Positions 51,336-62,049 of a DNA stretch of 64,000 nt are shown here, piece after piece. The notes under the pieces were generated by a model. That model was not told the DNA's origin, searched no databases, and was given only the letters and a program-made list of their open reading frames with translations. A program made the translations under genes and the position numbers. Numbering within the stretch: position 1 is the stretch's first letter; every line of letters begins with the position of its first letter. This DNA is from Lineus longissimus (taxonomy: Eukaryota; Nemertea; Pilidiophora; Heteronemertea; Lineidae): assembly GCF_910592395.1 (NCBI RefSeq), contig NC_088322.1:8115431-8179430 (forward strand). Direction: 5' to 3'.

Positions 51336-51583
51336 ACTGCGAGTCCTCAAAACCCGAGGCGAAGAAGACTGGAAGAAGCGTGTCAGCAAGACAGACGAAG
51401 ACTTCCAGAAGCCGGGAGTCGGCGACGAGGTCAAGCGGCGGGAGAAGAAAGATCGAAATGAACGACCGAAGAGTATTACGGATCTAATTGGGTCGTTGGA
51501 AATGTCCGGCGAAGGTTGGCGAGGACGAGTTGAGGAGAAAGACGTCAAGCAGTTTACGGTCGAAGGGAAATTATCTGCGTCAG
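51336..51583 (+). CDS. svil: Supervillin shared exon 4 (GEEDW / QFTV blocks)
   Basis: 248 nt, phase 2 to phase 1 (shared residues 236-318), from acceptor CCCTATGTTTCAG to donor TCAG|GTGAGT. It encodes LRVLKTRGEEDWKKRVSK, then RPKSITDLIGSLEMSGEGWRGRVEEKD and KQFTVEGKL. GEEDW followed by a basic run, and QFTV-G, are blocks I recognise from vertebrate supervillin just before the linker to the gelsolin-like domains. This is one of the best family markers in the window. Confidence 0.9.
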
Positions 51584-51811
51584 GTGAGTGGTGTCGATGG
51601 TTACTGTCGGGGGTGAAATTCTTCATGGTTCTAAACGTTTGAGAAAATAACTTCATTTAAGATTTCACATCGATTTATTACGTCGAGTTGGTATTTCTAA
51701 CGGAATTTTGCATGCATTAATCTGAAAATAGGGCTTGTATTTCTAACATTTACTTTTCTTGCGATTGCTCATTCGTACTAAATATTCAGAATTTGACTAT
51801 TTTGCTCTCAG

Positions 51812-51865
51812 GACGAAAACGCCCGACGCGCGAGTCTCACTCCGCGTCGCCCGTTATGAGGCTGC
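51812..51865 (+). CDS. svil: Supervillin shared exon 5 (54-nt cassette)
   Basis: Acceptor TTTTGCTCTCAG and donor CTGC|GTAAGT. It has 54 nt, phase 1-1, encoding a basic Ser/Arg peptide RKRPTRESHSASPVMRL. Skipping it leaves the frame intact. It is followed by the 6-kb intron. Confidence 0.75.
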
Positions 51866-53677
51866 GTAAGTGACCCTAATTGGTAGTCTTAGCTTACGGG
51901 AAGAGATAGCGCCCTCTTTTGACCTTGGTGGCAACTTTTACTGCTTTTCTGTGTCGGGGATAGAAATTTGATGCGTTTAAGTTTCCCTGTGGTCTTGCTG
52001 TTCAGCAGACAAAAATATTATTGTCAAAGGACGAGTAAGAATTACTATATAATCTAAATGTTGACCGGCTGGCACATTTGTATTTCACAGAGTTCGTGTT
52101 CAGGGGTACTTCTTAAGTGCATATAATAATGTACACAAAAATGAACTATTTGTGTCGCTTTACAGATGTACTGGGTGGCCCAAAAAAGATGTAACTTAAT
52201 TCATAAGTCGATAATCCTGTGACATTGAAAGATGTCATACTGAAAATGTGTACACTTTCATAGGCTAGTCATTGACTATCAATTGTAAAAGGCATACATC
52301 GTTTGTTAGGTATTAAATTGTGTAGATACGTACTGAGCATCAATGATTTGGGCTTACTGTATTTAGCGCAACATTACGCCGATTTAGCATAATATTACGC
52401 CTCGGGAGCAATCATTATTTTCTGAGGCTTGTAGGCAGGAAGTGTAGGGCAGAAGTCGATAAGTCTAGCTGATCTCTTGTGATAAACCTACAGGAGCTTG
52501 ATGTACACTGTACAGTCGTCGATCCTCGGGACCGGGTGCTGGTTGCGGGATCAGTCTAGCGACCAACCCGCCATCTTACGACATATTATGAAACCAAGGT
52601 AAACACACTGGCTTGTGATTGCCTCGCCCCAGTTGTCAATCTAACATTACCCGTAGGCCTAATTCTGGTGTTTTTTTTCTTATTGGGTTAGCGTTAGTAA
52701 ACAAATAGAAAATATCAGAGCTATAAGTTCGTCCTCGTGCTTTTATATTAATGGTAAATCTTGTGTGGTAAATGCATCTAGCCAAATAATGAACACTCCC
52801 TAACTGGAAGAAGCAGACCTCGTTCCCGATGTCCAATTGCATGCATTTCATCGTGTATCTGTATAGGCATAGAAATAGGTAACACTTAAGGGGTTTTCCC
52901 CCATTCATTGGGCTAAAGCATAATATTGCGCTATTTTACAGTTTGGCCAATGATGGTATTGTGTAGGCAGATATACATGTACATACTACAAGTACCAACT
53001 TTCAGCAAATTTGTATGTATAAGAACTTCACTGTGGCATTATGTATAACTGCATTTCTATTTTCCTGGACCACCAGTAATTATGAACAGCGTACCCCTTT
53101 AAGATATCGAGGTTTCAGCTTTGATAGTTTTGTCACAGTGAAGAAAATTTGAAAAAATTGTGTCACAAATTACTCTGCCAGAATACTGAAACTGTACTTA
53201 CCCAAATCTTACTTGAAAAAATCCTCAATGTGTCCTTCTTCTTGCCAACAAACTGCTCCTAATCTTGTTTTTCCAAGAATAAGTACACTACCTAACTTCA
53301 TCTATGAGTAATATCCTCCCAGGCACTGGATATTTTCTCCTTCAGTTCCATAAGTTCAATTTAAAAAAACTAGTGTTTCCTTCCCAAAGACACCTGTTTT
53401 TTCAAAGAATCCCAAATGGATTAGACCATCCAACTCTCAAGAAATTTCCAGGAAGAATGACCAATTTTAGACTTTGACCTAGATCCCTGAGTAACTGCAC
53501 TGGACCAGCCGTCTAGCCGGCTAGAGTGCCAGGTGTGACACTTAATTAACAGGTGACAATAATGTAAGGCAGTTGGTAGCATCAAAAGTGATACCTGTCA
53601 TCAGGGAAGTCATTTTAGGACACAGCATTTTATTCTTACAGTGACAAAATTATAAAACACCAAATATTCACATTTTT

Positions 53678-53728
53678 AGCTCACCTCTTAGCAGAGGTGA
53701 GCTTATCCCATACCGTGGCGTCCGTCGT

Positions 53729-53781
<53 letters not shown>

Positions 53782-54800
53782 CGTCGTCCGTTAGCAGGGC
53801 ACGTTTCGTAACTGTTAGAGCTATTGAGTTGAAACTTGGTACACATGTACCCTTATGTAATGACACCTGGGAGACCAAGTTTCGGTCCGATTCGTTTCAT
53901 GGTTTGGCCACCAGGGGGCCAAACGTTAAAAGTGAAAATATGCAATATCTCCCTTAATAGTAGTCGGGAAATTTTGAAAAAAATGTGGTAGGTACTTCTA
54001 GCAAAGGTGCATCATATATCCTCCGGGTTTTTGATTTGACCTCCTTTTCAAGGTCACAGAGGTCAAATGGTGTAAATTAGCCGTTAGGATGTAACGATGG
54101 CACGTTTCTAAACTGCAATGACTATTGATACCAAATTTGGTACACATTTACCCCTTAGTCAGGTGATCTCAGGGACCAAAGTTTGGTCCAATATGATTCA
54201 CCACTTGACCACCAGGGGGCAAAATCCAAAAACCTTAAAAATGTGATTATTCCTTAACTTCTTGCCCGATTGCCACCAATTTGATATCATGGGTACATCT
54301 AACCACCATACAGTATATGTCACACAGGTTTTTGATTTGACCTTCTTGTCAAGGTCACAGAGGTCAAATGGCGTAAATTCGCCGTCAGGCCGTAACTATG
54401 GCATGTTTCTTAACTGCAATGACTATTGATCACAAATTAAGTACACATGTACCCCTTGGTCAGGTGATCTCAGGTACTGAAGTTTGGTGCGATCTGATTT
54501 GCCGTTTGGCCTCAAGGGAGGGGGCCAAATCCTATATTCTTCAAAATGCCATTATTCCTAGTAATGACTTGCCCGATTGGCACCAATTTTATATCATAGG
54601 TACATCTAATTATAACAACCATTCAATGTGTCACCCGGGTCTTCTTTGATTTGACCTACTTTTCAAGGTCACAGAGGTCGAATGTACTGTAAATTGGCCA
54701 TTTTGGGGAAATTGTAATTGCTTGGACCTACATCAAACCTAACACTACATGACACAAGACCATGCTCTTTATCCATCTTTCCTCCACATGAGGTGAGCAC
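53678..54800 (+). mobile_element. Non-autonomous repeat element with AGCTCACCTC/GAGGTGAGC ends
   Basis: The left end AGCTCACCTC is repeated in inverse 16 bases later (a hairpin, 53678-53703), and the right end carries GAGGTGAGC at about 54790. Inside are a (GTC)n block (53721-53790) and three tandem copies of a unit with exact 301-bp spacing (marks at 53801, 54102 and 54403). Shared sub-blocks are CTATTGA, GTACACATGTACCC, CAGGTGATCTCAGG and GACCACCAGGGGGC. No protein is encoded. I associate repeats with this start plus GTCCGTCGTC with mollusc and other marine invertebrate genomes; the family name is not known to me. Confidence 0.75.
53721..53790 (+). repeat. (GTC)n microsatellite
   Basis: A run of GTC triplets flanked by TCCGTCGTCCGTC on both sides, within the element at 53678-54800. 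It yields spurious poly-Arg frames on both strands. Confidence 0.95.
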
Positions 54801-55902
54801 AATGGCCCTGGCCATTTCATTTTTAACAAATAAAGTCAATGGCTTGCTACAAATGTGTGCAAGTTTTAAACATGATATCATTGGATATAGCGAATTTATT
54901 AAATCTTGAATTTAGTCATGTTTGGGCCACACAATACATCTGCAGCATCTTTTACACAGGAACTCAAACTACTAAAATATCTGAAGCCAAAATTATCTTC
55001 CACTGGTACTCATTTTAGGTTATCCATCTGCAAATTTAGACCTAATCTGCAAATTTGGACCAAGACTGATATCTTTGGGTTATGGACCGATTTTGATAGT
55101 AATGTTGACTCAATTTTGACTACAGCCACAACAACATAAACAACTCATCAAATTTGGTGGTGCCTGAATTTCTATCCTGACATTGTTGGATTTGTGTACC
55201 CTCTCCCAGATATTTGCCACTGAGGTCGAACTGTTAAACAAACACATGATGACTTTTCCTGTTTCTATTTTAATTCTCCTCAAGGCTTTTGAAATTTCTT
55301 TTTATACTTTCCATTTCTTTTATTATATTATCATATTTTGAAGGGATTGTGGCATTAATGCAATGAAAAGTGTTGCATCTTATGACAAATTGCAGTGGCA
55401 TATTGCCCCGTTCTGTCGGATAGCAACAATTTTTCTGGGGCCTCTCCCCTAGAGCCAATGTCTGCTTTTAATTTTAGCCCTAAGATGCCCCAAAAATGCT
55501 TATTTGGCACTTAAATTTCCAAATCTTACTTTGGGCGGGTGGGGGGGGGCAAACTCTACTCGTTTACACTCTCTAAACTTGGCTGCACCAAGTAATCACA
55601 TCGTATCTGATCCAAAAAAGGTCATTATGAGACAAACAATCATATTACAGCAAGAAACGACGATTCAGTGGCCTTGGGGTGCTCTGTCCATACTATTATC
55701 ACTAAATCATCTTGAAAGGGACCATGATTGCCATCTATTGACAGAGGGCTTTGGTGCTTTGTTTCCTCCTTTAAATTACTTTTTTTCAATCAGGTCATTT
55801 ATTGATTCATTTATTAATTCATATATTCCTTCTTTCATTATTTATTTATAGTCAAATTCATAGTCAAATGATTCATTTCATAAAGATATTTACTGTACTT
55901 GA

Positions 55903-56082
55903 ACAGTGGAACCTCCCTTAGCGGACACCTCTCTTATTAAGGACAACCTTTCTATTAAGGACACTAGTTTTGGTTCCAAATTTGTTGCTTCCATTCAATT
56001 TGACCACTGCAATCAGCACACCTCTCTAATCAGGACAGCAAATGTCAGTCCCAAGGGTGTCCTTAGTAGAGAGGTTCTACTG
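55903..56082. mobile_element. MITE of 180 bp with CAGTGGAACCTC termini
   Basis: The left terminus CAGTGGAACCTC and the right terminus GAGGTTCTACTG are inverted repeats with one mismatch. The interior has repeated (A/T)TTA(A)GGACA(C/A)C blocks. Ends like CAGTGGAACCTC are typical of pogo/Tigger/Jerky-like Tc1-mariner elements as I know them. The right flank is TA; the left flank is AA, so the expected TA target duplication is not clean. No transposase is present. Confidence 0.7.
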
Positions 56083-57853
56083 TATTTGTAAATTTTGCCA
56101 GAAATAGATGCCCTTCCCAAAGCCACAAAAAGACTAGCCTGAATGTCACACTTGGGGCTCATATGAGATTGCATGCCGCCTCAATTTTCAAAAGATGCAA
56201 CTTGAAATAGGTGCATTTGGAAATAGTGGATAATGCTTGCGACTTATAGTATAGCTAAAAGCTCCGCACAAACGAGAGATTTTTATCACAGGGACCTGAA
56301 AGTCATTTCTTTGTGGTGGGCGTTGCAGGTGTTGTGACAAAAATTGGTCGTTGCTGCAACCTGCAATAGATATCAACCCAAGAATTGACTGGTTTTACAA
56401 GCAGACATATCGCAGGTTGCATCAACAAAAATCTCTTGTTTGCGAGGTGCTTTTATGTAAGAGAAAAAAGCATGCAGCCCATATAGAAAATGAGCGAGGA
56501 TGTAGTGGTTCAAGCCAGCTTGAAACCAGAGTCGGCGATATTTTGGAATAGTGTTTCATGCAAGTTCTCAAAAAAGATGCCTGTGTATACCTTTTGTTAT
56601 AGCGCATTCCCGCATTGTTACCATACAACATGTGAGGTAAATAGGTACAAGTGTATCCCTGGTAATACCCCACCTGTGAAGAAAGTGCAGGTAATACACA
56701 GTGTAATACACAGTGATGCTCTAAGAGGCAATAATTGTCATGGGGCTATAACTGTACCACCTGACCTTAATGTAGTGTACCAATCTTGATGTTCCAACAC
56801 GGCACACCTTTGTGTAATACATCTAGACCAAACCAATGCAAGAAATTGTTTCATGTCGCCATATTGTACACTGCATGGGCAGCACCAGGATTTCAGCGAC
56901 ATTGCTATTTTCTAAAAATGCAAGGACAATTCATAGTCAATTTTCAAAATGTCATTCAGTGCTAGGGATTTCTTCAGTCAACCTATGATATTTTGTCTCT
57001 CGTGCTACCTATGTACTGTATGTATGTTAAAATGTAGCTAAGGCTATAAAAGAAGTCAGGAGCTATCCGAACTTTGATGTTTTCGTCATGATGCCCCACT
57101 AAAAAATTTCAGCACAAAATTGTGTTGCTGTCCAAACATCTTGTGGCTCCTGATCGGTTTCACAGTACAAGCCCAGTTTTGTTTGCTATTTTGATGGAAG
57201 GCATAAATCTGTTTAAATTATATAGGCTGCTGTAGATCCTTACTTGGTTTCATTGCATTCCAAATGCTTCAACAATGCATCGAAAATAAAGTGCACATTG
57301 ATCTCTTAATGATATGTCTTGTTGCTAGCAAATTGAAGGAGGTTGTGTGTAAAGTTATTGCAGAGCTGGGAGATGAATTTTTAAAAAGAGGGCAGTTTTC
57401 TTGGATGAAAAAATTTTGTGCACAAACATTATAAAAACGTATTAAAGTGAATTTCGCACAGGCAATACAAGGCCCCACCATTTCCAGCGCTGCAGTTGAT
57501 ATCAAAGCAGTTGGTGCATCGAGTCATACTGTGGAATTCCCATATGCAAGTTTGTAAATGGAACACAATTGTACACATGTTCAGCAGGGTGAGTCTGGTG
57601 AGCTGATCTGCTTCAGAGATTTGAACAGGAAATGTGACGGTGCATTTTCTTGGACGCTGAAAGTGGGCTAGAACGCTGATCGTGCGAAATACACTTTAAG
57701 TGTACTATAATTGTAGATGTTTGTCTTTGGCGCATTGAAAATAATCCTCCTTTGCGGTTTCCCCCATTTGTAGTGCATTCAGAAGCTTCAACAATGCATT
57801 ATAATGCATGTTTACCCAAATTAACCCTTCTACTACCATTGCATGTTTTACAG

Positions 57854-57934
57854 GTAAAAAGATGGCTCCCGACAGCCCCCTACTAGCCCGACGAAACAAG
57901 CGACCAAAAGCTGGCATTGTGCACTTGAAAAATG
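57854..57934 (+). CDS. svil: Supervillin shared exon 6 (81-nt cassette, begins GTAAAA)
   Basis: Acceptor TTGCATGTTTTACAG and donor AATG|GTTAGT; 81 nt, phase 1-1, encoding KKMAPDSPLLARRNKRPKAG and a few more residues. Its first bases, GTAAAA, directly after the acceptor AG make a combined acceptor/donor (see findings). Skipping it keeps the frame. Confidence 0.72.
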
Positions 57935-58927
57935 GTTAGTTTCGTGTAGATTAGCTGGATTGCCGGAAAATTCTATCGGAAGAGATGTGTGGATTTGTTT
58001 TATATGCGGCGCGCCACCTACTGTTACTTAACCGGATATCATAATATTTGCGGTGTTTATAGTTTGTTGCTATGTGCATGGTGTCTTGTGGGTAAATATT
58101 GTATAGAAAGAGTCGATTCATGGCGAGAATGATGTGATGCAAGACGTAATACCTACATTGTATAGTCGCATGACTGTAACATACATTGTATGCATTTCAG
58201 TGCAAGAACTCAAAACTTGGTTACTAAATTGAAACCCGGCTTGATGAGAGTGTGTAAAGTGTAATCATTGAATATGAACATCACCTGCCCCTGTTAAATG
58301 CGTTTTATAATCTAAGTCAGTGTTGTAGTTTTGAAAAAGCATGGCGTTTTACTAATACTTTTCGTGTTTTAAAGAGTAAGTAGAAAGCTTTTAAAATCAT
58401 TCGAAATACAGTGTACCCGTGAGACATTAACTCGATATATCACAACTGACCAAATTTCTGCGCCGAAATATTGCCACATGACCTTTATTGGAGATATAAA
58501 TCGGCCGTTCATGGGGCAAATATCTTGGCGCCAGAAACAGACGTCGACCATGTTTTGGAAAATGACGTAATGTCATGTAAAATCCAAGAAGGACGTCCTC
58601 GTGTCACCGACGGGTTGGGTACATGCAAAATTTATGCAACTCAGTGCAATAGAGGTCGATATGATGAAGCATACAATTTGTGACATCATACCATGTAAAT
58701 GGCGGCCTCCAACGACCAGAGCAGGTTTTTTTTGGTGGGAATGGCTAGCCAAATGTAAAGGGCCCGTAGAAGTTATTTGCGACCTGATATCTGCTCAGAA
58801 GTTTCTGGATCGTTTTACTACAGAAATGAAAAGCAGTGTGGCTCCATTCTACTTACTCTTTAAGTCTTTTAGTTGTCCTGATTGCGCAATGTGCATGTTC
58901 ACCTGCTCAGTACTTTCCGCTTTACAG
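57935..58927 (+). other. svil: Intron between shared exons 6 and 7
   Basis: 993 bp, GT-AG. No coding exon, repeat or RNA gene is seen. Confidence 0.7.
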
Positions 58928-59023
58928 ATTCTGAGTCAAGTGATACGGTATCGACACCTACCCCACCAGTCTCCCCTAGTAAACCATCACTGCCGATGAT
59001 GACCATCACTGACAACACCATGA
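58928..59023 (+). CDS. svil: Supervillin shared exon 7 (96-nt cassette)
   Basis: Acceptor TTTCCGCTTTACAG and donor ATGA|GTAAGT; 96 nt, phase 1-1. It encodes DSESSDTVSTPTPPVSPSKP and then LPMMTITDNTM, a Ser/Thr/Pro-rich segment with several S/T-P sites. Skipping it keeps the frame. Confidence 0.77.
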
Positions 59024-59702
59024 GTAAGTCGACGGTGTAGGGCGTAGAATTAGACATAGCTATAGGAAGTGGCAGGGTCAGCTCTTTGTCCGATTGTACG
59101 CCACTTTGACCAAGTTCAAATTTGTGGTTTAAAATCTATCTTTAGTGGTCTCCAATATCATGACATTACCTAGCTTTGAGTCAGTAGCTTGGGAGTGGAA
59201 GGGTCAGGAGTGTGGCAGATTGTACACCACTTCGATCAACTTTGACTGTGGTTCAAACCCATCTGTTGCAGGCATCCAATATTATAACATAGCCCTTTAG
59301 TTTTGAGAGTCAACAGATCAGGTCAGATAGGAATTTGACCAAAATTTCATATCAGGAATCGGCGAAGGATATTTTTTTGACTTTTTTATTAGATTTGGCA
59401 AGGTATCCCCCCCCCCCCCCCAATACCATTTGCTGCTGCTTTGTTCCATGCTGGTTTTGCAGGTGTTCAGCATGACGAGTTTGCAGTGTGTTACGCTTGG
59501 TTTGAATAAAACCATTCCAACCCTATTTAAACAAATCCACTTCAGAGAATGACATCTGAATTATGTGCTCTGCAAATACTGACTAAACATCACATCTTTT
59601 CATTGTCTCTTGTCTTTTCAACACATTGCCGTCGGGTGTCTATGGTGCTGCCATCTGTTAGGAAAACGTGATACAAAAATTTATCCCTTCTTTATTTTTT
59701 AG
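59024..59702 (+). other. svil: Intron between shared exons 7 and 8
   Basis: 679 bp including a C run near 59408-59421. It ends at the tandem acceptor TTTTTTAGCAG. No other feature is seen. Confidence 0.75.
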
Positions 59703-59892
59703 CAGCGGCTGCTGCTGCGAAGACCCACACTGCCACAAACGGAGACGAGGATCTATCCCCGAAGACGATTGAAATTCCAGCCTTTGACGACACCGAATCA
59801 TTCTTTACATCAAAAACCGAAGATACACCGGGAAGAACATTAGAAATAAGTGACGAAGCATTAGATGACATTTTTATTTACTCACAGGATAT
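59703..59892 (+). CDS. svil: Supervillin shared exon 8
   Basis: 190 nt, phase 1 to phase 2 (shared residues about 396-458), donor GGATAT|GTAAGT. It encodes a short Ala run, an acidic stretch and DEALDDIFIYSQDM, which corresponds in position to the acidic segment before the basic KRxxPKR block of vertebrate supervillin. Its acceptor is NAGNAG: use of the second AG (start 59706) removes one alanine. Confidence 0.82.
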
Positions 59893-60007
59893 GTAAGTAT
59901 CTAGCATCCCTGTGGCTTCTGCGTCATTCATTAAGAAAAGTTTATGCCGATTTTGTTTCCTGTGGCAGAATATATCACTATATCAAGTTTATGCAAATAT
60001 TTTTCAG

Positions 60008-60168
60008 TCTTCAAAACAAGAAGCGTATCAAGCCAAAAAGGACGCGGCCGACGTCACGGAATCCTCTGCGTGCTCTGGCGGAGCGGAAAGATATCAAGAT
60101 GACGTACGAGGAAGGTGTTAAATCGGGTATTCCCGAAAAGGAGGTGGCACGAGTCAAGAAGGAGAAGA
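60008..60168 (+). CDS. svil: Supervillin shared exon 9 (RNPLRALAERKD block)
   Basis: 161 nt, phase 2 to phase 1 (shared residues 459-512), acceptor AATATTTTTCAG, donor AAGA|GTACGT. It encodes NKKRIKPKRTRPTSRNPLRA, then LAERKDIKMTYEE. The basic PKR run followed by NPL+xLAxRxDxxxxY is a conserved block of the supervillin family just upstream of the first gelsolin-like repeat. Confidence 0.9.
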
Positions 60169-60488
60169 GTACGTCTTTCCATCTTGTTTATTTGACACCC
60201 CCCCCCCCCCCATTGATCATTTATTGATAATTGGGGCTATTTATTTTGTGCATCTTGGGAATTCTTCATGCCTCCCAAAGAAATTTTTATGCTGCAATAC
60301 TTTTTGGAACAAGACAGTATGCTTACAGATCCGTTTTTATAACGTATTGCTTTTTGAACTTTTGAAGAAACATGTCTCTCCCCTGTATAAGCTCACCATA
60401 AATGGCTTAACCTTTTAGGTGCCAATTGTCCTTGATTGGCTATAAGCTCTCAGTTTGTGGTTAAAAAATGTCTTCTATTTTGTTTCAG
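60169..60488 (+). other. svil: Intron between shared exons 9 and 10
   Basis: 320 bp with a C run at about 60197-60210 and acceptor TCTATTTTGTTTCAG. Nothing else is seen. Confidence 0.8.
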
Positions 60489-60656
60489 TTGTTGGTCAAC
60501 AGAAAGGTTTCGACCAGTCGGCCATCGCCGGTATCGCTGCCAAGGTAAACTTTGCTGACATTTCTTTGAAGAAAGCCGCTCCTACTGCAGCATCAAAAAC
60601 TAAGGGAGGACTGCGCGTTTTTCCTTACATGGACATTATGTTAATGCAGATCAAGG
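60489..60656 (+). CDS. svil: Supervillin shared exon 10, start of the first gelsolin-like repeat
   Basis: 168 nt, phase 1-1 (shared residues 513-568). It encodes FDQSAIAGIAAKVNFADISL, a linker, then FPYMDIMLMQIKG. The pattern AxAGxAxKxxFxxxxL followed by PYxxxMLxQIKG is characteristic of supervillin leading into its gelsolin-like module. Donor is AAGG|GTGAGT. Confidence 0.9.
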
Positions 60657-61159
60657 GTGAGTAGAAAGTTACTAAAATTTGAAGGCCTACACTGTTTGTA
60701 AAATTTAAAAACTGAATTTGAAAATTTCCGATTTGAAAATTGTAACTACGTAATAGGTACTGAATATAAATTTCAATTGCCATTGTGCAGACGGTTACAG
60801 ATTTACAAAGACTATATATACCAAGTGTATAGTGGGCCCCATTTAAACTCGCAAAAAAAGAAAGAATTGTATACAAAAGAATGGTTTTGTGTACTGTGCC
60901 CCAAACTTTAGTTGAAATTGTATACAAAAGAATGGTTTTGTGTACTGGGCCCCAAACTTTAGTTGAAATTGTATACAAAAGTATGGTTTTGTGTACTGGG
61001 CCCCAAACTTTAGTTGCAATTGAACACAAAAGAATGGTTGTGTATCCTGACCCCAAACTTTAGTCTGAATTTTGCACCAAAGAAAAGTTGTGTATTATAA
61101 ATGTATTTACATGTACAATCTTTATACAATCGCCCTTAAATTATTTTACCATTTTTCAG
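60657..61159 (+). other. svil: Intron between shared exons 10 and 11, with minisatellite
   Basis: 503 bp containing a relative of the 63043-63140 MITE near 60681-60740 and a 51-bp minisatellite at 60862-61099. Acceptor is TTTACCATTTTTCAG. Confidence 0.8.
60862..61099 (+). repeat. 51-bp minisatellite, about 4.5 copies
   Basis: Units start near 60862, 60914, 60965 and 61016, with a partial fifth near 61063. The unit contains GAAATTGTATACAAAAG, AATGGTTTTGTGTACTGGGC and CCCAAACTTTAGTT. Copies 2 and 3 are nearly identical and later copies diverge. The repeat gives long open frames on both strands that are artefacts. Confidence 0.9.
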
Positions 61160-61296
61160 GTCGACGTCAAGTCCAATTCCGATTGGTCGAACCGAAGGCG
61201 GAGTCACTGAACAGTGGCGACTGCTTCATCTTAGTTTCGTCTGACAAGCTGTTCTGCTGGATGGGAGAATTCTCCAACGTTATCGAAAAAGCAAAG
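61160..61296 (+). CDS. svil: Supervillin shared exon 11, first gelsolin-like repeat
   Basis: 137 nt, phase 1 to phase 0 (shared residues 569-614), donor AAAG|GTAAGC. It encodes [20 protein letters not shown], then [25 protein letters not shown]. The core [10 protein letters not shown]...WxGEFxNVIEKAK is the signature of the supervillin gelsolin-like repeat and corresponds to the SLNxGDxFIL...WxG core of gelsolin and villin. It is the clearest family identification in the window. Confidence 0.95.
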
Positions 61297-61454
61297 GTAA
61301 GCCTAGAACTGATGTATCCATTAGTTATAAGCGGAAGAAAACATTTAAGACCGAATGTGTCTCTCTTAGTCCAGAAGTTAGGGCAGGACTTGGTCATAAT
61401 TGGCTTCAAATTCAGAAAGCATTATTTCTATCATTATCAACATTCTGCCTCCAG

Positions 61455-61745
61455 GCTCAAGAAATAGCCCAGACAATCTTCCAAAAGAAAGATCTCGGTT
61501 TCAAGGGGAGCAGTCGTGGGGTAATCACAATCGACGAGGCGCGCGGCCAAGCTCACGATGCGTTTTGGAAACTGCTAGATGGCGTTGCCGACTACCAGGA
61601 CGTTGGACCAGACGACGAGGATCTCCTCTATGAGACGTTTCTCACAGAGACGAATATTGTGTATCGCGTGGAGGGGAGCTCACTTATCCCTGTGGAGGAG
61701 TTTTGGGGCATGCCGCTCAGACACGAGATGCTGAAGAGTGAAGAG
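61455..61745 (+). CDS. svil: Supervillin shared exon 12, end of gelsolin repeat 1 and start of repeat 2
   Basis: 291 nt, phase 0-0 (shared residues 615-711). It encodes the helix [15 protein letters not shown], the AFWKLLDG motif that closes a gelsolin repeat, then [20 protein letters not shown] and the [15 protein letters not shown] segment leading into the next core. Acceptor is TTCTGCCTCCAG and donor GAG|GTAGGA. Confidence 0.93.
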
Positions 61746-62049
61746 GTAGGAAAAGATTCTGGTTTTGCATTGATTTATTACCTGTTGTCGTCATCCATAG
61801 CATATTTTTGGAAATCGTGAAGAACGCGATTCTCCTTATACAACTTTGAAGCAGTGCCACAATATTGACGGGAGTATGAACCAAATTCCCAGACAACATT
61901 TAAGAAGACCGGCTTCATTTGACTGATATTTCAACATGAAGATATAAGGTCTAACAACTGTCTGGTACCAGCCACCAACCAGTGGGGTACTTGACTGTCT
62001 CAGCCCATCATCCTTCCCATACTGCTCTGACATGACCTATCTCTTTCAG
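61746..62049 (+). other. svil: Intron between shared exons 12 and 13
   Basis: 304 bp, acceptor ATGACCTATCTCTTTCAG. No internal feature is seen. Confidence 0.85.

Larger units (their letters stand above)
51866..57853 (+). other. svil: Large intron with mobile-element remnants
   Basis: About 6 kb between shared exons 5 and 6. It contains a 1.1-kb element with AGCTCACC ends and three 301-bp repeats (53678-54800), a 180-bp MITE (55903-56082), a fragment resembling the right end of the 63043-63140 element near 53081-53100, and a short GTAATACACAGT duplication near 56690-56715. No other coding exon is supportable. Confidence 0.7.

Noticed and set aside
53681-53957. Open frames with long poly-Arg on both strands
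   Set aside because: Translation of the (GTC)n microsatellite inside a non-coding repeat element.
60625-61063. Repetitive open frames on both strands
   Set aside because: They mirror the 51-bp minisatellite, whose period is a multiple of three and so keeps frames open.
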